A stretch of 64,000 nt of DNA from DASPKM01 sp035628135 (GTDB taxonomy: Bacteria; Bacteroidota; Bacteroidia; Chitinophagales; Chitinophagaceae): positions 682,001 through 746,000 of the forward strand of contig DASPKM010000006.1 in assembly GCA_035628135.1 (NCBI GenBank), given 5' to 3'. Positions within the stretch are counted from its first letter, which is position 1; each line of letters starts with the position of its first letter. The notes beneath the pieces are model-generated. The model saw nothing but the letters and a program-made list of their open reading frames with translations, was not told the origin of the DNA and did not search any database. Below, piece after piece: positions 1 to 8,970 of this stretch. Made by a program: the position numbers and the translations under genes.

Positions 1-2
1 TG

Positions 3-605
3 TATCCCTATGTAACCGGCTCAGGCCCTCAATACATCTGGTATGTAGATTACATTACCATTTGCCCGGACATTTGCCTTCACACAGAAATTTTCAAGCA
101 GGGGGCAGTTCCTTCGGGCGAAACCAAGGCCGGTGAAATACATGCAGGCACTACTGCGGGTACAGGAGGAACAGGCATCGTAACGGTGTGGCCTAACCTG
201 AACACAACACTTACGGCGGCGATAGAAGTAAAACTGCTCCCGGAATTCAGCGCAGAAGTATCCACCGGAGAATTTATTGCACAGATTATTCCTTGCGAAG
301 ACGAAGGCTCACGAACTTCGAGGACCACGGAATTCCCAAAAATCAAGCCGGAGAGGGAAGTCAATCCCAACGACTTTGCCATTTTCCCCAATCCAGCCAA
401 CGACCTGTTGAGGATATTGCCGCCGGGAGGTTTACGGGTTACCACTGTTGAAATAATCAATACCCTTGGAATAGTAGTGTACAAGTCCGGAAGAAGCAGT
501 TTAGACAAGCGACCCATCGAACTGGACATCGGGCACCTGGCGCCGGGCATGTATTTCGTGCGGCTCAACCGCAGCGTTGTAAAGAAGTTTCAAAAAATAG
601 ATTAA
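3..605 (+). CDS. C-terminal part of a secreted protein with a T9SS type A sorting domain (5' end outside window)
   Basis: The frame is open from the left edge, so this is the C-terminal 200 residues of a longer secreted or surface protein. The last ~75 residues form a typical type IX secretion C-terminal signal: FAIFPNPANDLLRI, then a beta-strand-rich stretch with TVEIINTLGIVVY, and LAPGMYFVRL followed by VVKKFQKID at the end. In Bacteroidota this domain directs export through the T9SS and is usually cleaved on attachment to the cell surface. The part before it has no motif I recognise. Being next to the polysaccharide locus may be incidental. A perfect inverted repeat follows the stop codon. 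Confidence 0.85.
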   Translation, partial: YPYVTGSGPQYIWYVDYITICPDICLHTEIFKQGAVPSGETKAGEIHAGTTAGTGGTGIVTVWPNLNTTLTAAIEVKLLPEFSAEVSTGEFIAQIIPCEDEGSRTSRTTEFPKIKPEREVNPNDFAIFPNPANDLLRILPPGGLRVTTVEIINTLGIVVYKSGRSSLDKRPIELDIGHLAPGMYFVRLNRSVVKKFQKID

Positions 606-611
606 AGCTCC

Positions 612-645
612 AATAAAGGCTACTGTTACAGTAGCCTTTATTATT
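612..645. terminator. Perfect 15-bp inverted repeat, likely terminator
   Basis: AATAAAGGCTACTGT (612-626) and its exact complement (628-642) are separated by one base, followed by an AT-rich tail. It starts 6 bases after the stop of the T9SS-sorted protein and ends before the promoter of the next gene. The arms begin with A's and end with T's, so it could terminate transcription in either direction. Confidence 0.75.
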
Positions 646-655
646 CCCGTTTCTG

Positions 656-663
656 TAGTTTTG
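656..663 (+). promoter_or_regulatory. TAnnTTTG -7 box (TAGTTTTG)
   Basis: TAGTTTTG matches the Bacteroidota -7 consensus TAnnTTTG exactly and lies 5 bases before the ATG at 669, implying a very short leader or leaderless transcript. I see no clear -33 TTTG partner. Confidence 0.55.
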
Positions 664-668
664 CGCTC

Positions 669-1400
669 ATGCCAGACAATAAAGCCGAGAAGTATTTAAA
701 GCATCAGAGTTTTCAACCCGGTTTTTCCAGTCTTTTTCTCAACCCTTTTTATCTTGTAAGGCGCAACCTGTTCAAGCATATCCGCGCACACGCTCCCAAA
801 TTACAGGGCAAGCTGCTCGATTTCGGCTGCGGCCGCAAGCCATACCAAAACCTGTTTACTGTCCAGGAATACATCGGCGTAGACATGCAGCATACCGGCC
901 ACGACCACGCCAACTCAAAAGTAGATGTGTTCTACGATGGCAAAACGCTTCCCTTCGCCAACCAAACCTTCGATGCGTTGTTGTGCAGCGAAGTGCTCGA
1001 ACACATCTTCAATCCCGATGAAATATTACCCGAAATACATCGCGTGCTGAAGCCAGGCGCAAAAGCCCTCATTACCGTGCCCTTCGTTTGGAATGAGCAC
1101 GAAGTGCCGTACGACTATGCCCGGTACACCAGCTTTGGCATCGAACATTTATTGAGCAAGCACGGGTTCCGCGTGCTGGAATTGCAAAAGAGCGGAACCT
1201 TTGTGCAAGTGATCTTTCAATTGTGGGCGTTGTATTTTTTTGAGAAGCTGCGGAGGCTTGGCCGCGCGGGCTATGCGCTATCGCTGTTATTTATTGTGCC
1301 CATCAACCTGGCAGGCGCCACCATTGCGCGCATATTTCCACGCAATCATTCGCTGTACTTCAATAATATTGTGCTGGCCGAAAAAGCAAGTCCCGCATGA
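669..1400 (+). CDS. Class I SAM-dependent methyltransferase
   Basis: A 243-residue protein with a class I methyltransferase fold. The SAM-binding motif I is LLDFGCGRKPYQN (around residues 50-62), an acidic residue follows at the end of the next strand (IGVDMQ), and LLCSEVLEHIFNPDE plus LKPGAKALITVPF match motifs of the Methyltransf_11 family. The C-terminal ~50 residues are hydrophobic and may touch the membrane. The gene overlaps the following O-antigen ligase-like gene by 4 bases (ATGA), so the two are probably translationally coupled. Its substrate is likely a saccharide or lipid-linked intermediate of this locus, but that is inference from context. Confidence 0.85.
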   Translation: MPDNKAEKYLKHQSFQPGFSSLFLNPFYLVRRNLFKHIRAHAPKLQGKLLDFGCGRKPYQNLFTVQEYIGVDMQHTGHDHANSKVDVFYDGKTLPFANQTFDALLCSEVLEHIFNPDEILPEIHRVLKPGAKALITVPFVWNEHEVPYDYARYTSFGIEHLLSKHGFRVLELQKSGTFVQVIFQLWALYFFEKLRRLGRAGYALSLLFIVPINLAGATIARIFPRNHSLYFNNIVLAEKASPA

Positions 1401-2551
1401 TGCGCAAAGCCACCATAGCCTACTTCATCTTTACCCTGGCGGTATTGTACATTATTTCGCCCTGGTTCTTCGAAAAGAGATTATTGTTCAACGAAATACT
1501 GTCTGCAACAGGTTTCGCCATCCTGGTATGGAAACGCTTCCGTACCGGCAACGATCCCCTAAGCATTGCCATGGTGCTTTTGCTCACCTGGAGCGGACTG
1601 CACGCCATTACTTCGCTGGCGCGCATGGACGGACTGTATTTTTATTTCAGGAACCTGGTGATCATGTACTCGATGATGGCTTTTTTTTTAGGGTTCTTTT
1701 TATTCAAATACCTCGGCCCTTTCATACGAAAGATCAGGAACCTGCTGCGCGCATTTATCGGCGTGTTTGTGCTGATACCCCTTCCACGCCTGCTGTTCGA
1801 ACGCTTTGGGGTGGCCATGCTGTTTCCTGCCCTGTTTAAAAATGCCGCCAATAAATGGATAGGGTTCCTGCTCATCGTCCTCAACATCGTGTACGGCATT
1901 TCTTACAACTCATTTACCTCGGTGCTGGTGGCTTCGTTCTTTGTATTCCTGTTCATTGCTCCCGGTTACCGGTTTTTCGTGCAGACAGCGGCGGTATTGT
2001 TCGTATTTTTTGCCATTGCATTTATTTACCTGCATCCCAACCTTACGCTGATCTCATACAATTTTGCGTTTCATACAGACAATCCTATTTACAATGTCAT
2101 GAAATCGCATCCCGTGCTCAACATCGATGGCAACAGTACCTGGCGGCTGGTGTTGTGGGACCAATTGCTGGTAGATGATTTTCCCGCCAACATTGTAGGC
2201 AAGGGATTTGGTACCCCGGTACTGAAATATTATCCCGTGGAAGATTACGATAAGCTGCATACGCTGCCTTACGTGCTGGGCGGGCATAATTCATACATCT
2301 ATCTTTTTGCAAGGCTTGGCATAGTATACCTGCTGCTGACCCTTTACATGTACATGGTGATCTTAAAAGAATATTATTATCACAAAGCTTATTACCTGGC
2401 CAACAACCAGGTGTTGGTATTCTGGAGCTTTTTTACCATTTCTGTAATAGCCATGTTCAATCCCGTGCTGGAGTCGCCTATTTACGCTTCGGCTTACTGG
2501 CTGTTGCTGGGATTCACCGCAAAGGCTATATATAATCGCAGGACCCAATAA
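1397..2551 (+). CDS. O-antigen ligase/polymerase-type polytopic membrane protein
   Basis: 384 residues, almost entirely hydrophobic, with roughly ten predicted membrane segments. A larger loop before the last segments contains the conserved-type stretch GHNSYIYLFARLGIVYLLL, which resembles the H-N-x-L/Y...G signature of the O-antigen ligase / Wzy family (PF04932). Such proteins join or polymerise lipid-linked glycans on the periplasmic side of the inner membrane. The gene is coupled by a 4-base overlap to the upstream methyltransferase. A second member of the same family lies at 4522-5847, so one may be the polymerase and the other the ligase; sequence alone does not tell which. Confidence 0.75.
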   Translation: MMRKATIAYFIFTLAVLYIISPWFFEKRLLFNEILSATGFAILVWKRFRTGNDPLSIAMVLLLTWSGLHAITSLARMDGLYFYFRNLVIMYSMMAFFLGFFLFKYLGPFIRKIRNLLRAFIGVFVLIPLPRLLFERFGVAMLFPALFKNAANKWIGFLLIVLNIVYGISYNSFTSVLVASFFVFLFIAPGYRFFVQTAAVLFVFFAIAFIYLHPNLTLISYNFAFHTDNPIYNVMKSHPVLNIDGNSTWRLVLWDQLLVDDFPANIVGKGFGTPVLKYYPVEDYDKLHTLPYVLGGHNSYIYLFARLGIVYLLLTLYMYMVILKEYYYHKAYYLANNQVLVFWSFFTISVIAMFNPVLESPIYASAYWLLLGFTAKAIYNRRTQ

Positions 2552-2572
2552 TACTGTGCAGACCGAATGGTT

Positions 2573-2580
2573 TACATTTG
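2573..2580 (+). promoter_or_regulatory. TAnnTTTG -7 box (TACATTTG)
   Basis: TACATTTG lies 12 bases before the TTG at 2593. Since a longer reading frame would start inside this box (TTG at 2578), the box argues for the downstream start. Confidence 0.5.
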
Positions 2581-2592
2581 CACATTTGTACA

Positions 2593-3780
2593 TTGAAAAT
2601 ACTATTCATACATAACCGTTACCGCCAGCATGGCGGGGAAGATGTAGCCGTAGAGTTGGAGACCTCGCTGCTGCAACAGAAAGGCCACGAGGTGCAAACT
2701 ATTATTTTCAATAATGAAGAACCATCGGGCGTTTTGAACAAGCTGCGCTTCGGCCGCAATGCCATTTACAATAAAACATCTGCGCGACTGGTGAAAAAAA
2801 CCATTGAAACATTCAGGCCCGATATCGTGCACGTGCACAACTGGTTCTTTGCAGCTTCTCCTTCGGTATTGTTTGCCGCATCCAAAACCGGGGTGCCGGT
2901 GATCATGACCATACACAATTACCGGCTGGTTTGCTCCAATGCCCTGTTGCTGCGCAACAACCTGCCGTGCGAGCTGTGCGTGCAACAAACCTTTCCTTTG
3001 CACGGTATCCGTTATAAATGTTACCGTCAATCGGCGAGCCAGAGCGCTCTGGTGACCGCCATTACGGGGACGCATAAGGTATTACGCACCTGGCAAAAAA
3101 AGGTGAATACGTACATACTGCTCACGGCTTTTGCAAAGTCCAGGTTACAGGGTTCTTCATTCAGGGCCGATCCGGCAAAGCTGCTCATCAAGCCCAATTT
3201 TATTCCCGACCCCGGCCAGGGCGTGCAGCCGCGCGAAAATTTTTTCCTCTTCGCTGGACGCCTTTCCACCGAAAAAGGAGTACATGTATTATTAAATGCT
3301 TTTCAACAACTGGCCGCTTCCCGGCTAATAATAGTTGGCGAAGGCCCGGAAAGAGATATATTGCATAATAGCTACGCAAACGCGGCGAACATTACATTTG
3401 AGGGTAAATTGGACAGAACGGAGCTGATGGAATTGATGAAGCGCTGCAAGGCCGTCATCTTTCCCTCGCTCTGGTACGAAGGCCTGCCCTTCACCATCCT
3501 GGAGGCGTATGCTACCGGCACTCCTGTAATCGCATCGCGGCTCGGCTCTATGATAGAGCTTATCAGCGATGGATACAATGGCTTTCATTTTAGCCCGGGC
3601 GATGTGGGGGAATTGAAACACTGCATCCAAACCATTGAAAAAGCCGGCCCTGGCATCGAGCGGCTCTATACTAACGCACGGCAAACTTATCTCGACCATT
3701 ATCACCCGGACATACATTATCAATCCATCATTCCTATTTATGAAACAACCATAGCCAACAGCCGATCAGCACATGTTTGA
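2593..3780 (+). CDS. GT4-type glycosyltransferase
   Basis: 395 residues with the two Rossmann-like lobes of a GT-B glycosyltransferase. The N-terminal lobe begins KILFIHNRYRQHGGEDVAV and has DIVHVHNWF. The C-terminal Glycos_transf_1 lobe has NFFLFAGRLSTEKGVHVLL, LIIVGEGPERDIL and the donor-binding motif FPSLWYEGLPFTILEAYATG with E-x7-E spacing. I chose the TTG at 2593 because it gives the family's usual N-terminus and the alternative TTG at 2578 lies within the likely promoter. It probably transfers a hexose from a nucleotide sugar to a lipid-linked acceptor on the cytoplasmic face. The next gene overlaps its end by 8 bases. Confidence 0.85.
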   Translation: MKILFIHNRYRQHGGEDVAVELETSLLQQKGHEVQTIIFNNEEPSGVLNKLRFGRNAIYNKTSARLVKKTIETFRPDIVHVHNWFFAASPSVLFAASKTGVPVIMTIHNYRLVCSNALLLRNNLPCELCVQQTFPLHGIRYKCYRQSASQSALVTAITGTHKVLRTWQKKVNTYILLTAFAKSRLQGSSFRADPAKLLIKPNFIPDPGQGVQPRENFFLFAGRLSTEKGVHVLLNAFQQLAASRLIIVGEGPERDILHNSYANAANITFEGKLDRTELMELMKRCKAVIFPSLWYEGLPFTILEAYATGTPVIASRLGSMIELISDGYNGFHFSPGDVGELKHCIQTIEKAGPGIERLYTNARQTYLDHYHPDIHYQSIIPIYETTIANSRSAHV

Positions 3781-4525
3781 AAAATTTCGCATCATCAGTT
3801 TGAATATCGACCATGTAAGCTTCGCTGAAAGCCTGGAGCGGGTCATGCGCTGGGGACTCGCGCACAGGCCGGCCTATGTTTGTTTTGCCAATGTGCACAT
3901 GACCATAGAGGCGCACCAGGACGCCTTCTTTCGCGAGAACATCAACCAGGCCAGCCTGGTGCTTGCCGATGGCAAACCCGTTGCAGTGGCAGGACGCCTC
4001 CTCTACGGAAAAAAACAGGAACGCATTGCGGGCATGGACTTCATGCCCGCCGTACTGGCAAGGGCCAACGATCAAAAGGCCAGGGTATTTTTATACGGAT
4101 CTACACAACATGTGCTGGACGCATTGCAACAAAAGATAAAGACTGATTATAAAGACGTGCAGGTAGTAGGCGCCATTGCTCCGCCCTTTCGCGCCCTGGC
4201 TGCCGATGAATTGTCCGCGCACATTCAACAGATCAATCAAAGCGGCGCGCACCTGGTATTGGTTTCGTTGGGTTGTCCCAAACAAGAGAAATGGATGTCC
4301 GCGCATTCTGAAAAGATCAACGCTGTATTGCTGGGCGTGGGCGGCGCATTTGCGGTAACCGCGGGCTTGCAAAAACGCAGCCCGCTATGGATGCAGCGGT
4401 TGGGACTTGAATGGATGCACCGCCTGTTGCAGGAACCCTCGCGCCTTTTTAAACGCTATTTTATTACGAATACCAAGTTTATTGTCTTGTTGCTGAAAGA
4501 GATCATTAAACGCCGATTCGCATGA
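3773..4525 (+). CDS. WecG/TagA/CpsF family glycosyltransferase (GT26)
   Basis: 250 residues, the usual family length. Hallmarks are VCFANVHM (residues 36-43), ADGKPV (65-70, whose Asp corresponds to the proposed catalytic Asp of TagA), GCPKQEKWM (167-175), GVGGAFAVTAG (188-198) and the C-terminal membrane-association segment RSPLWMQRLGLEWMHRLLQEP. The family adds N-acetylmannosamine(-uronate) or a related sugar to an undecaprenyl-diphosphate-linked GlcNAc, the second step in several capsule, teichoic acid and ECA pathways. It overlaps both neighbours by a few bases, which indicates one operon with the GT4 gene and the O-antigen ligase-like gene. Confidence 0.93.
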   Translation: MFEKFRIISLNIDHVSFAESLERVMRWGLAHRPAYVCFANVHMTIEAHQDAFFRENINQASLVLADGKPVAVAGRLLYGKKQERIAGMDFMPAVLARANDQKARVFLYGSTQHVLDALQQKIKTDYKDVQVVGAIAPPFRALAADELSAHIQQINQSGAHLVLVSLGCPKQEKWMSAHSEKINAVLLGVGGAFAVTAGLQKRSPLWMQRLGLEWMHRLLQEPSRLFKRYFITNTKFIVLLLKEIIKRRFA

Positions 4526-5847
4526 CCCTCGTACAGCCCCAACCTATTGACCATTACAAGCGGCAACAGCTTGTGTTTACCATATTGGGCGCCGTTATAG
4601 CGGGTTCATTGGTGTTCTGGCCCCTCATTACTTCCTGGTTTTCGATCGCTTTGTTCGGGTATTGGCTGGTAGCGGCCACTAAGGATTTTTCTGCCGGCAA
4701 TCACAAGCGGTCCTTTATTATTCTCTTTGCATCGCTCTATGTATTGGCCATCATCGGCACATTGTATTCTGCCAACATGGATGAAGCATTGTTCAAACTG
4801 CAGCAGAAATCGGCGATCGCCATGTTCCCGCTGGTGTTTGGCACCGCCGTGGCAGTGAATGCTGCGGTGTGTCACCGCATTTTCCTTGCATTTGCGTGGT
4901 GCACGCTGGCGGGCTGCCTCATATGCCTTGGCAATGGATTGATCTATTTCTTTCAATCCGGATCTGCGGAAATGCTGCATGGATATCCCATGGTAATATT
5001 AAAAGACATGTCGCCCTTTATGCTGGGATTGTATTGTCTATTATCGATCCTGTACCTGCTGGGCGCCGTGTACAAAGGGACGTTTAAGCGGGGAAGGGAG
5101 CGCAGCCTCTATATTGCAGTGCTGCTTACGCTCTCGCTGTTTTTATTTTTGCTCGGCAACCGCAATGTGCTGTTCAGTTGGATGGTGGTGGCCGTTTTCT
5201 TTTTGCTTGCAAACATCGTGGGACGAAAGCTGCGAATACTGTTCTTCGGTTTGCTGCTGGCCGCATTGGCAGGCGCCGCGGTGTTCAATCCTTCATTTCA
5301 CCGCCAGTTGAACGACCTCACCGATTTTTCGGCTAACAATACTATTCAGCTCGACAGCGATAAATCGCTTGGCCGGGGATGGGGAGGCAAGGCCCTGCGC
5401 TTTGCCATCTGGAACTGCAGCATGGACATTGTCCGCGAGCACCCGCTAACGGGCGTGGGCACGGGCGACGTGCAGGATTCGTTGCAGGCCGCATACGACA
5501 GGCGCCAGTTTTATTTCGCTTCGCGATACAATACCTACAATGCGCACAACCAGTTTATACAGGAAACGCTTTCATACGGCATTGCGGGTTTTATGGTGTT
5601 CAGCGCCTGCCTGCTGATTCCATTGTTCGCGTACTTCAGGAGCTTGCGGGGTAGTGGCGCGGCATCGGGCAGGCAGTTGTATTGCCTGTTTTTGGTGAGC
5701 TTTTTTATTATATGCATCACGGAGTCCATACTGGAAATAAGCAAAGGAATAGTTTTCTATTCTTTTTTTAATTCGATATTTGCATTCGTTCTTACTCAAC
5801 CAACCACTAAAAGCAGTACTGATCTTTATGGAACAAAAGCGTCCTAA
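4522..5847 (+). CDS. O-antigen ligase family protein (Wzy/WaaL-like)
   Basis: 441 residues with about 11-12 hydrophobic segments. The large periplasmic loop near residues 265-345 has the features of PF04932: WGGKALRFAIWNCSMDIV, REHPLTGVGTGDVQDSL and NAHNQFIQETLSYGIAGF. In ligases and polymerases this H-N-Q-F region is essential. The coding sequence begins with a 4-base overlap (ATGA) with the WecG-type gene, and its end overlaps the next gene by 20 bases. It likely polymerises the repeat unit or ligates it to an acceptor in the periplasm. Confidence 0.87.
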   Translation: MTLVQPQPIDHYKRQQLVFTILGAVIAGSLVFWPLITSWFSIALFGYWLVAATKDFSAGNHKRSFIILFASLYVLAIIGTLYSANMDEALFKLQQKSAIAMFPLVFGTAVAVNAAVCHRIFLAFAWCTLAGCLICLGNGLIYFFQSGSAEMLHGYPMVILKDMSPFMLGLYCLLSILYLLGAVYKGTFKRGRERSLYIAVLLTLSLFLFLLGNRNVLFSWMVVAVFFLLANIVGRKLRILFFGLLLAALAGAAVFNPSFHRQLNDLTDFSANNTIQLDSDKSLGRGWGGKALRFAIWNCSMDIVREHPLTGVGTGDVQDSLQAAYDRRQFYFASRYNTYNAHNQFIQETLSYGIAGFMVFSACLLIPLFAYFRSLRGSGAASGRQLYCLFLVSFFIICITESILEISKGIVFYSFFNSIFAFVLTQPTTKSSTDLYGTKAS

Positions 5848-6730
5848 CTCTTCCGAAGAAATCGATTTATTGTATTTTTTCAGGCCCGTAAGCAATGCGT
5901 TCAGGAGGTTGGTTGATTGGTTGGGCGATTATATCATGCTGGTTGCGCACAACAGGTTTTTGTTTGCTGCTATCTTATTACTGGGTTCCATTGGCGGTTA
6001 TTGCCTGCGTTATGTAATTGCGCCTTCGTATAAAACCCATGCCATTTTTATCTCTGAAATGTTGCCGTCGCGTTATTGCACTTCTCTCCTTGCCAATTTA
6101 AATGAGTTGCGCAGGCCGGCCAACATGCCTGAACTGGCCAAAACGCTGGGCATAAGCCAGGATGCGGCCTGGCAGATACAAGGCATTATTCCCGACGCCT
6201 CGCCTAAAGACACGTTTGCCCTGGAAAAAAGAGATAGCAGCATGTCGCTGTTCAGGGTAACCCTTGTTTTGCACGACATGCGATATATAGGCGAAATAGA
6301 AAAGGGACTGGTAAATTATCTTGAAAACAATGACTACGTGCGCCGGCGCAAGGAGGCGCGCATCAACAACCTGATGGAGCAAAAAACAGCGCTGGCAGAA
6401 AAGTTGCAAAGCCTCGATAGCTTGCGCAGAGTCGTTAACAGCAGCGTGGTGCCGCGCAGCCAGGGCCAGGGCATCATACTGGGAGAGCCCATTAACCCTG
6501 TTAGCATCTATCAGGCCGAAGTGGCTTACCTGCGCGAACGGTTGCTGATCGAAGAAAGACTCGCCACCATTGATCATATTGAAGTACTGCAACCATTTTT
6601 AAGGCTGCATGAACACAACCATCCCAATTACGAACGGATGACAGACTATGCCTTTATCGCTTCCTTCCTGTTTGGATTGATGGTGATACCATTGATTGGC
6701 AGAAGACCAAAGAAAATTATTAATTATTAA
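5828..6730 (+). CDS. Wzz-like chain-length determinant / polysaccharide co-polymerase
   Basis: 300 residues with the topology of a polysaccharide co-polymerase: one membrane segment near residues 43-60 (FAAILLLGSIGGYCLRYVI), a long periplasmic domain with a helical, charged region rich in Leu, Arg and Glu (around residues 165-235) and a second membrane segment near the end (FIASFLFGLMVIPLIG) followed by a basic tail. Sequence motifs of Wzz are weak, so the call rests on topology and on its place directly after the ligase/polymerase, which it overlaps by 20 bases. I used the ATG at 5828 rather than a TTG 48 bases upstream. The last codons and stop are made from AT-rich repeat sequence. Confidence 0.65.
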   Translation: MEQKRPNSSEEIDLLYFFRPVSNAFRRLVDWLGDYIMLVAHNRFLFAAILLLGSIGGYCLRYVIAPSYKTHAIFISEMLPSRYCTSLLANLNELRRPANMPELAKTLGISQDAAWQIQGIIPDASPKDTFALEKRDSSMSLFRVTLVLHDMRYIGEIEKGLVNYLENNDYVRRRKEARINNLMEQKTALAEKLQSLDSLRRVVNSSVVPRSQGQGIILGEPINPVSIYQAEVAYLRERLLIEERLATIDHIEVLQPFLRLHEHNHPNYERMTDYAFIASFLFGLMVIPLIGRRPKKIINY

Positions 6731-6783
6731 TTACTGATTATTGATTATTCGGTGCTTTCAATAATTAATAATCAATAATCATT
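6729..6783. repeat. 7-nt periodic intergenic hairpin (family 2, copy 1)
   Basis: The left arm contains GATTATT twice (6736-6749). A 10-base loop follows, and the right arm contains AATAATT, AATAATC, AATAATC (6760-6780), complementary to the left. It sits between two convergent genes and supplies the last codons and the stop of the minus-strand glycosyltransferase. It probably acts as a bidirectional terminator. Related elements lie at 24654, 38576 and 56983. Confidence 0.7.
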
Positions 6784-7899
6784 CTGCGGAGCGGGCTTTT
6801 TTACACCACTCTTTTCAAATGCATGTGCAAACGTGGCTTCCAGCCTGTCGGCAATATGTTCCCACGAATACATTGTTTTTATTTTGTGCAGGTTGTTCGT
6901 GATCTTTTCACCTTCACCCGTTCTCCACGAGTTGCCATTTAACAAAGCGGCTATGTCGAGGCTGGTATCGAAATAATAGGCGTCGTCTCCCAATACCGCG
7001 CGGTTGAACACGTTGTCGTGCGCCACTATCAATGCCTGGGAGGCCATTGCTTCGAGCAACGAAGGATTGGTGCCGCCCACCGAATGGCCGTGGAAATAAA
7101 AATGAGAATGGTACCTGAGTTGGTTCAGGGCCTCCAGGTCGTACAGTCCGCCATAAAAAACGATCCTTTTATCGTGGTACCTGCTGGTGAGGTATTTGCC
7201 GAATTTATTCTGGTGATTGCCGATCACCAGCAAGGGATGCGGGCAATTGGATGCAAGATATCCCCTGATGATTATTTCGATGTTGTTTTCTGGTTCTATG
7301 CGGGCGATGAGCATATTGTACGCATGCCTGGTAAGCCCGAATTTTTCGAGCGCCCTTTCGTCCGGCTCATCGAAAATAACCGCGCCGTAAGGAATGTAAT
7401 CCGCGGCCCGCTGGTATTTATCGCGGATATAGGATTGCATGGTGCCCGAATCGGCGATCAGGAAATCGCTGTAGGTGGCGGCCCATTTTTCTGCATGCCT
7501 GAGGAACCATTGCACCAGCCTGGAATATTTTGCGCGCTTCCATTCAAAGCCGTCCATATTTGTCACCAGCCAGGAAGAACTGGGGAAACAAAAAGACCAG
7601 ATGCTGCTGCTGGTATAACCCAATTGCAGGATGATGTCGAACTTGCGGCGGCGCGCGTCCATGATGCAATTGAAATCGTAAATGAATTGGCCGATGGTGC
7701 CGAGTTGTGCCTCGGGGTCGTGCCTGGCAATAATGTGAACACCTTTCCAATGGGTGCCTTTGTAGGGGTGAGACGATGAATTGTATACGTACAATTCATA
7801 TCCCCTTTCTACCAGCATGGGTGCGATGAATTCGGTGAACTGCTCAAAGCCCCCGTACCGGTTGGGAATGCCCCTGGTTCCTATGATCGCTATTCTCAT
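6772..7899 (-). CDS. Glycosyltransferase with DUF1972 N-terminal domain (rhamnosyltransferase-like)
   Basis: 375 residues. The N-terminus MRIAIIGTRGIPNRYGGFE is the diagnostic start of the DUF1972 (PF09314) group, found in rhamnosyl- and other GT4 transferases of polysaccharide loci. The C-terminal lobe has NMLIARIEPENNIEIIIRGY, a typical beta-alpha donor-site strand, and HSVGGTNPSLLEAMASQ, the E-containing donor-binding motif. It works in the cytoplasm on a lipid-linked acceptor. It overlaps the end of the GT4 gene upstream on the same strand by 4 bases, so the two form a minus-strand pair facing the ligase operon. Its final three codons lie in a repeat. Confidence 0.88.
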   Translation of the reverse strand: MRIAIIGTRGIPNRYGGFEQFTEFIAPMLVERGYELYVYNSSSHPYKGTHWKGVHIIARHDPEAQLGTIGQFIYDFNCIMDARRRKFDIILQLGYTSSSIWSFCFPSSSWLVTNMDGFEWKRAKYSRLVQWFLRHAEKWAATYSDFLIADSGTMQSYIRDKYQRAADYIPYGAVIFDEPDERALEKFGLTRHAYNMLIARIEPENNIEIIIRGYLASNCPHPLLVIGNHQNKFGKYLTSRYHDKRIVFYGGLYDLEALNQLRYHSHFYFHGHSVGGTNPSLLEAMASQALIVAHDNVFNRAVLGDDAYYFDTSLDIAALLNGNSWRTGEGEKITNNLHKIKTMYSWEHIADRLEATFAHAFEKSGVKKPAPQNDY

Positions 7900-8966
7900 A
7901 CTATTGCCTTATACGCTTCAACGGTAGCGAAAGCTGCCTGCCGCCATGTAAACTTTGAATTTATTATGCATTGAAGGTCCGGATGGGTATCGGCCGCCGC
8001 GGCCGCCTGTATTGCCGTGCGTATGGATTCGGGCGATGCCGGATCGCAATAAAAAGCCATATCACCAAAATATTCCTTGGCATCACCGCGGTCGCCGATG
8101 ACCACGTTGCATCCCATCGCGGCGGCCTCCAGCGAACTTAATCCCGTTGTCTCGAACCAGCTCGGCAGCACGTGCACCTTGGCCTGGCTATAGCATTTTA
8201 CCAATGAGGATTGTGGCAGGTTATCGATGAAATGGATGTTGGAAGCTGCCGCTTTTTTACACTCCGCATAGTAGCCCGGCTGGTTAGGGGCGGGATTACC
8301 TATAAGATACAACCTGAAAGCAGTATTATTCAGCGCGAGAATGAGGTTTAATTGATTTTTAATGCCCTCGATGCGGGCCATGCAGATCACCATATCATTC
8401 TTGCGGGGTATTTGCGGGCGCGGCTGAAAAATCTCCGGGTCGATGCCATTGGGAACAACGTAATATTTTTTGGGAATGCCATATGCTTTTTCCAGCCTGC
8501 GGTACTCGCTTTCGGAATTGGGAAGCAGGCAGGCCGCGCGCCGCAGGATCTTTTTTACTGCGCGGTCGTGCCCCAACCATACATATTCCCGGCTGGCAAT
8601 GCCATCCTTGCGCGTGCAATACCTTGCCAGTACCTTTACATATTCGATCATGCCCGGCGATAATAACCTGAACAATGCGCCCCTCCATCCCTTCCTTCCT
8701 TTTTTATCGTATCCTGTATAATCAACGAAAATGGTAGAAACCACGTATGGTTTATTTGGGCGGATGTGTTTTAAAATATCGGCGGGGCGGATGATATTGA
8801 AAAAATGCAGCAGGTCGTAGGAATTGTAGTCGATGGTTTCGTGGGTTAGCCTTACGTCGGCCTCCACCCCGAGTTGCCGCAGGTATTTAGCTGTTGCCAG
8901 CACCTGCACCGTGTCGCCACCGGGTACAGTATGAAGTGTAGTTCTTGCAATCAAGGCAACTCGCAT
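7896..8966 (-). CDS. GT4-type glycosyltransferase
   Basis: 356 residues. It starts MRVALIARTTLHTVPGGDTVQ, typical of a GT4 N-terminal lobe with a GG acceptor loop. Other motifs are SYDLLHFFNIIRP, YVVPNGIDPEIF (linker), DMVICMARIEGIKNQ (start of the C-terminal lobe) and LPSWFETTGLSSLEAAAMGC (donor-binding motif). I placed the start at 8966 rather than at an upstream in-frame codon (9029) because it yields the family's usual N-terminus and a near-consensus -7 box lies just before it. It is co-directional with the DUF1972 transferase and divergent from the ABC exporter. Confidence 0.85.
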   Translation of the reverse strand: MRVALIARTTLHTVPGGDTVQVLATAKYLRQLGVEADVRLTHETIDYNSYDLLHFFNIIRPADILKHIRPNKPYVVSTIFVDYTGYDKKGRKGWRGALFRLLSPGMIEYVKVLARYCTRKDGIASREYVWLGHDRAVKKILRRAACLLPNSESEYRRLEKAYGIPKKYYVVPNGIDPEIFQPRPQIPRKNDMVICMARIEGIKNQLNLILALNNTAFRLYLIGNPAPNQPGYYAECKKAAASNIHFIDNLPQSSLVKCYSQAKVHVLPSWFETTGLSSLEAAAMGCNVVIGDRGDAKEYFGDMAFYCDPASPESIRTAIQAAAAADTHPDLQCIINSKFTWRQAAFATVEAYKAIV

Positions 8967-8970
8967 GTAA

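Noticed and set aside
7018..7779. A 253-codon plus-strand open frame opposite the DUF1972 glycosyltransferase
   Set aside because: It is the antisense shadow of a clearly recognisable protein and has no family features of its own.
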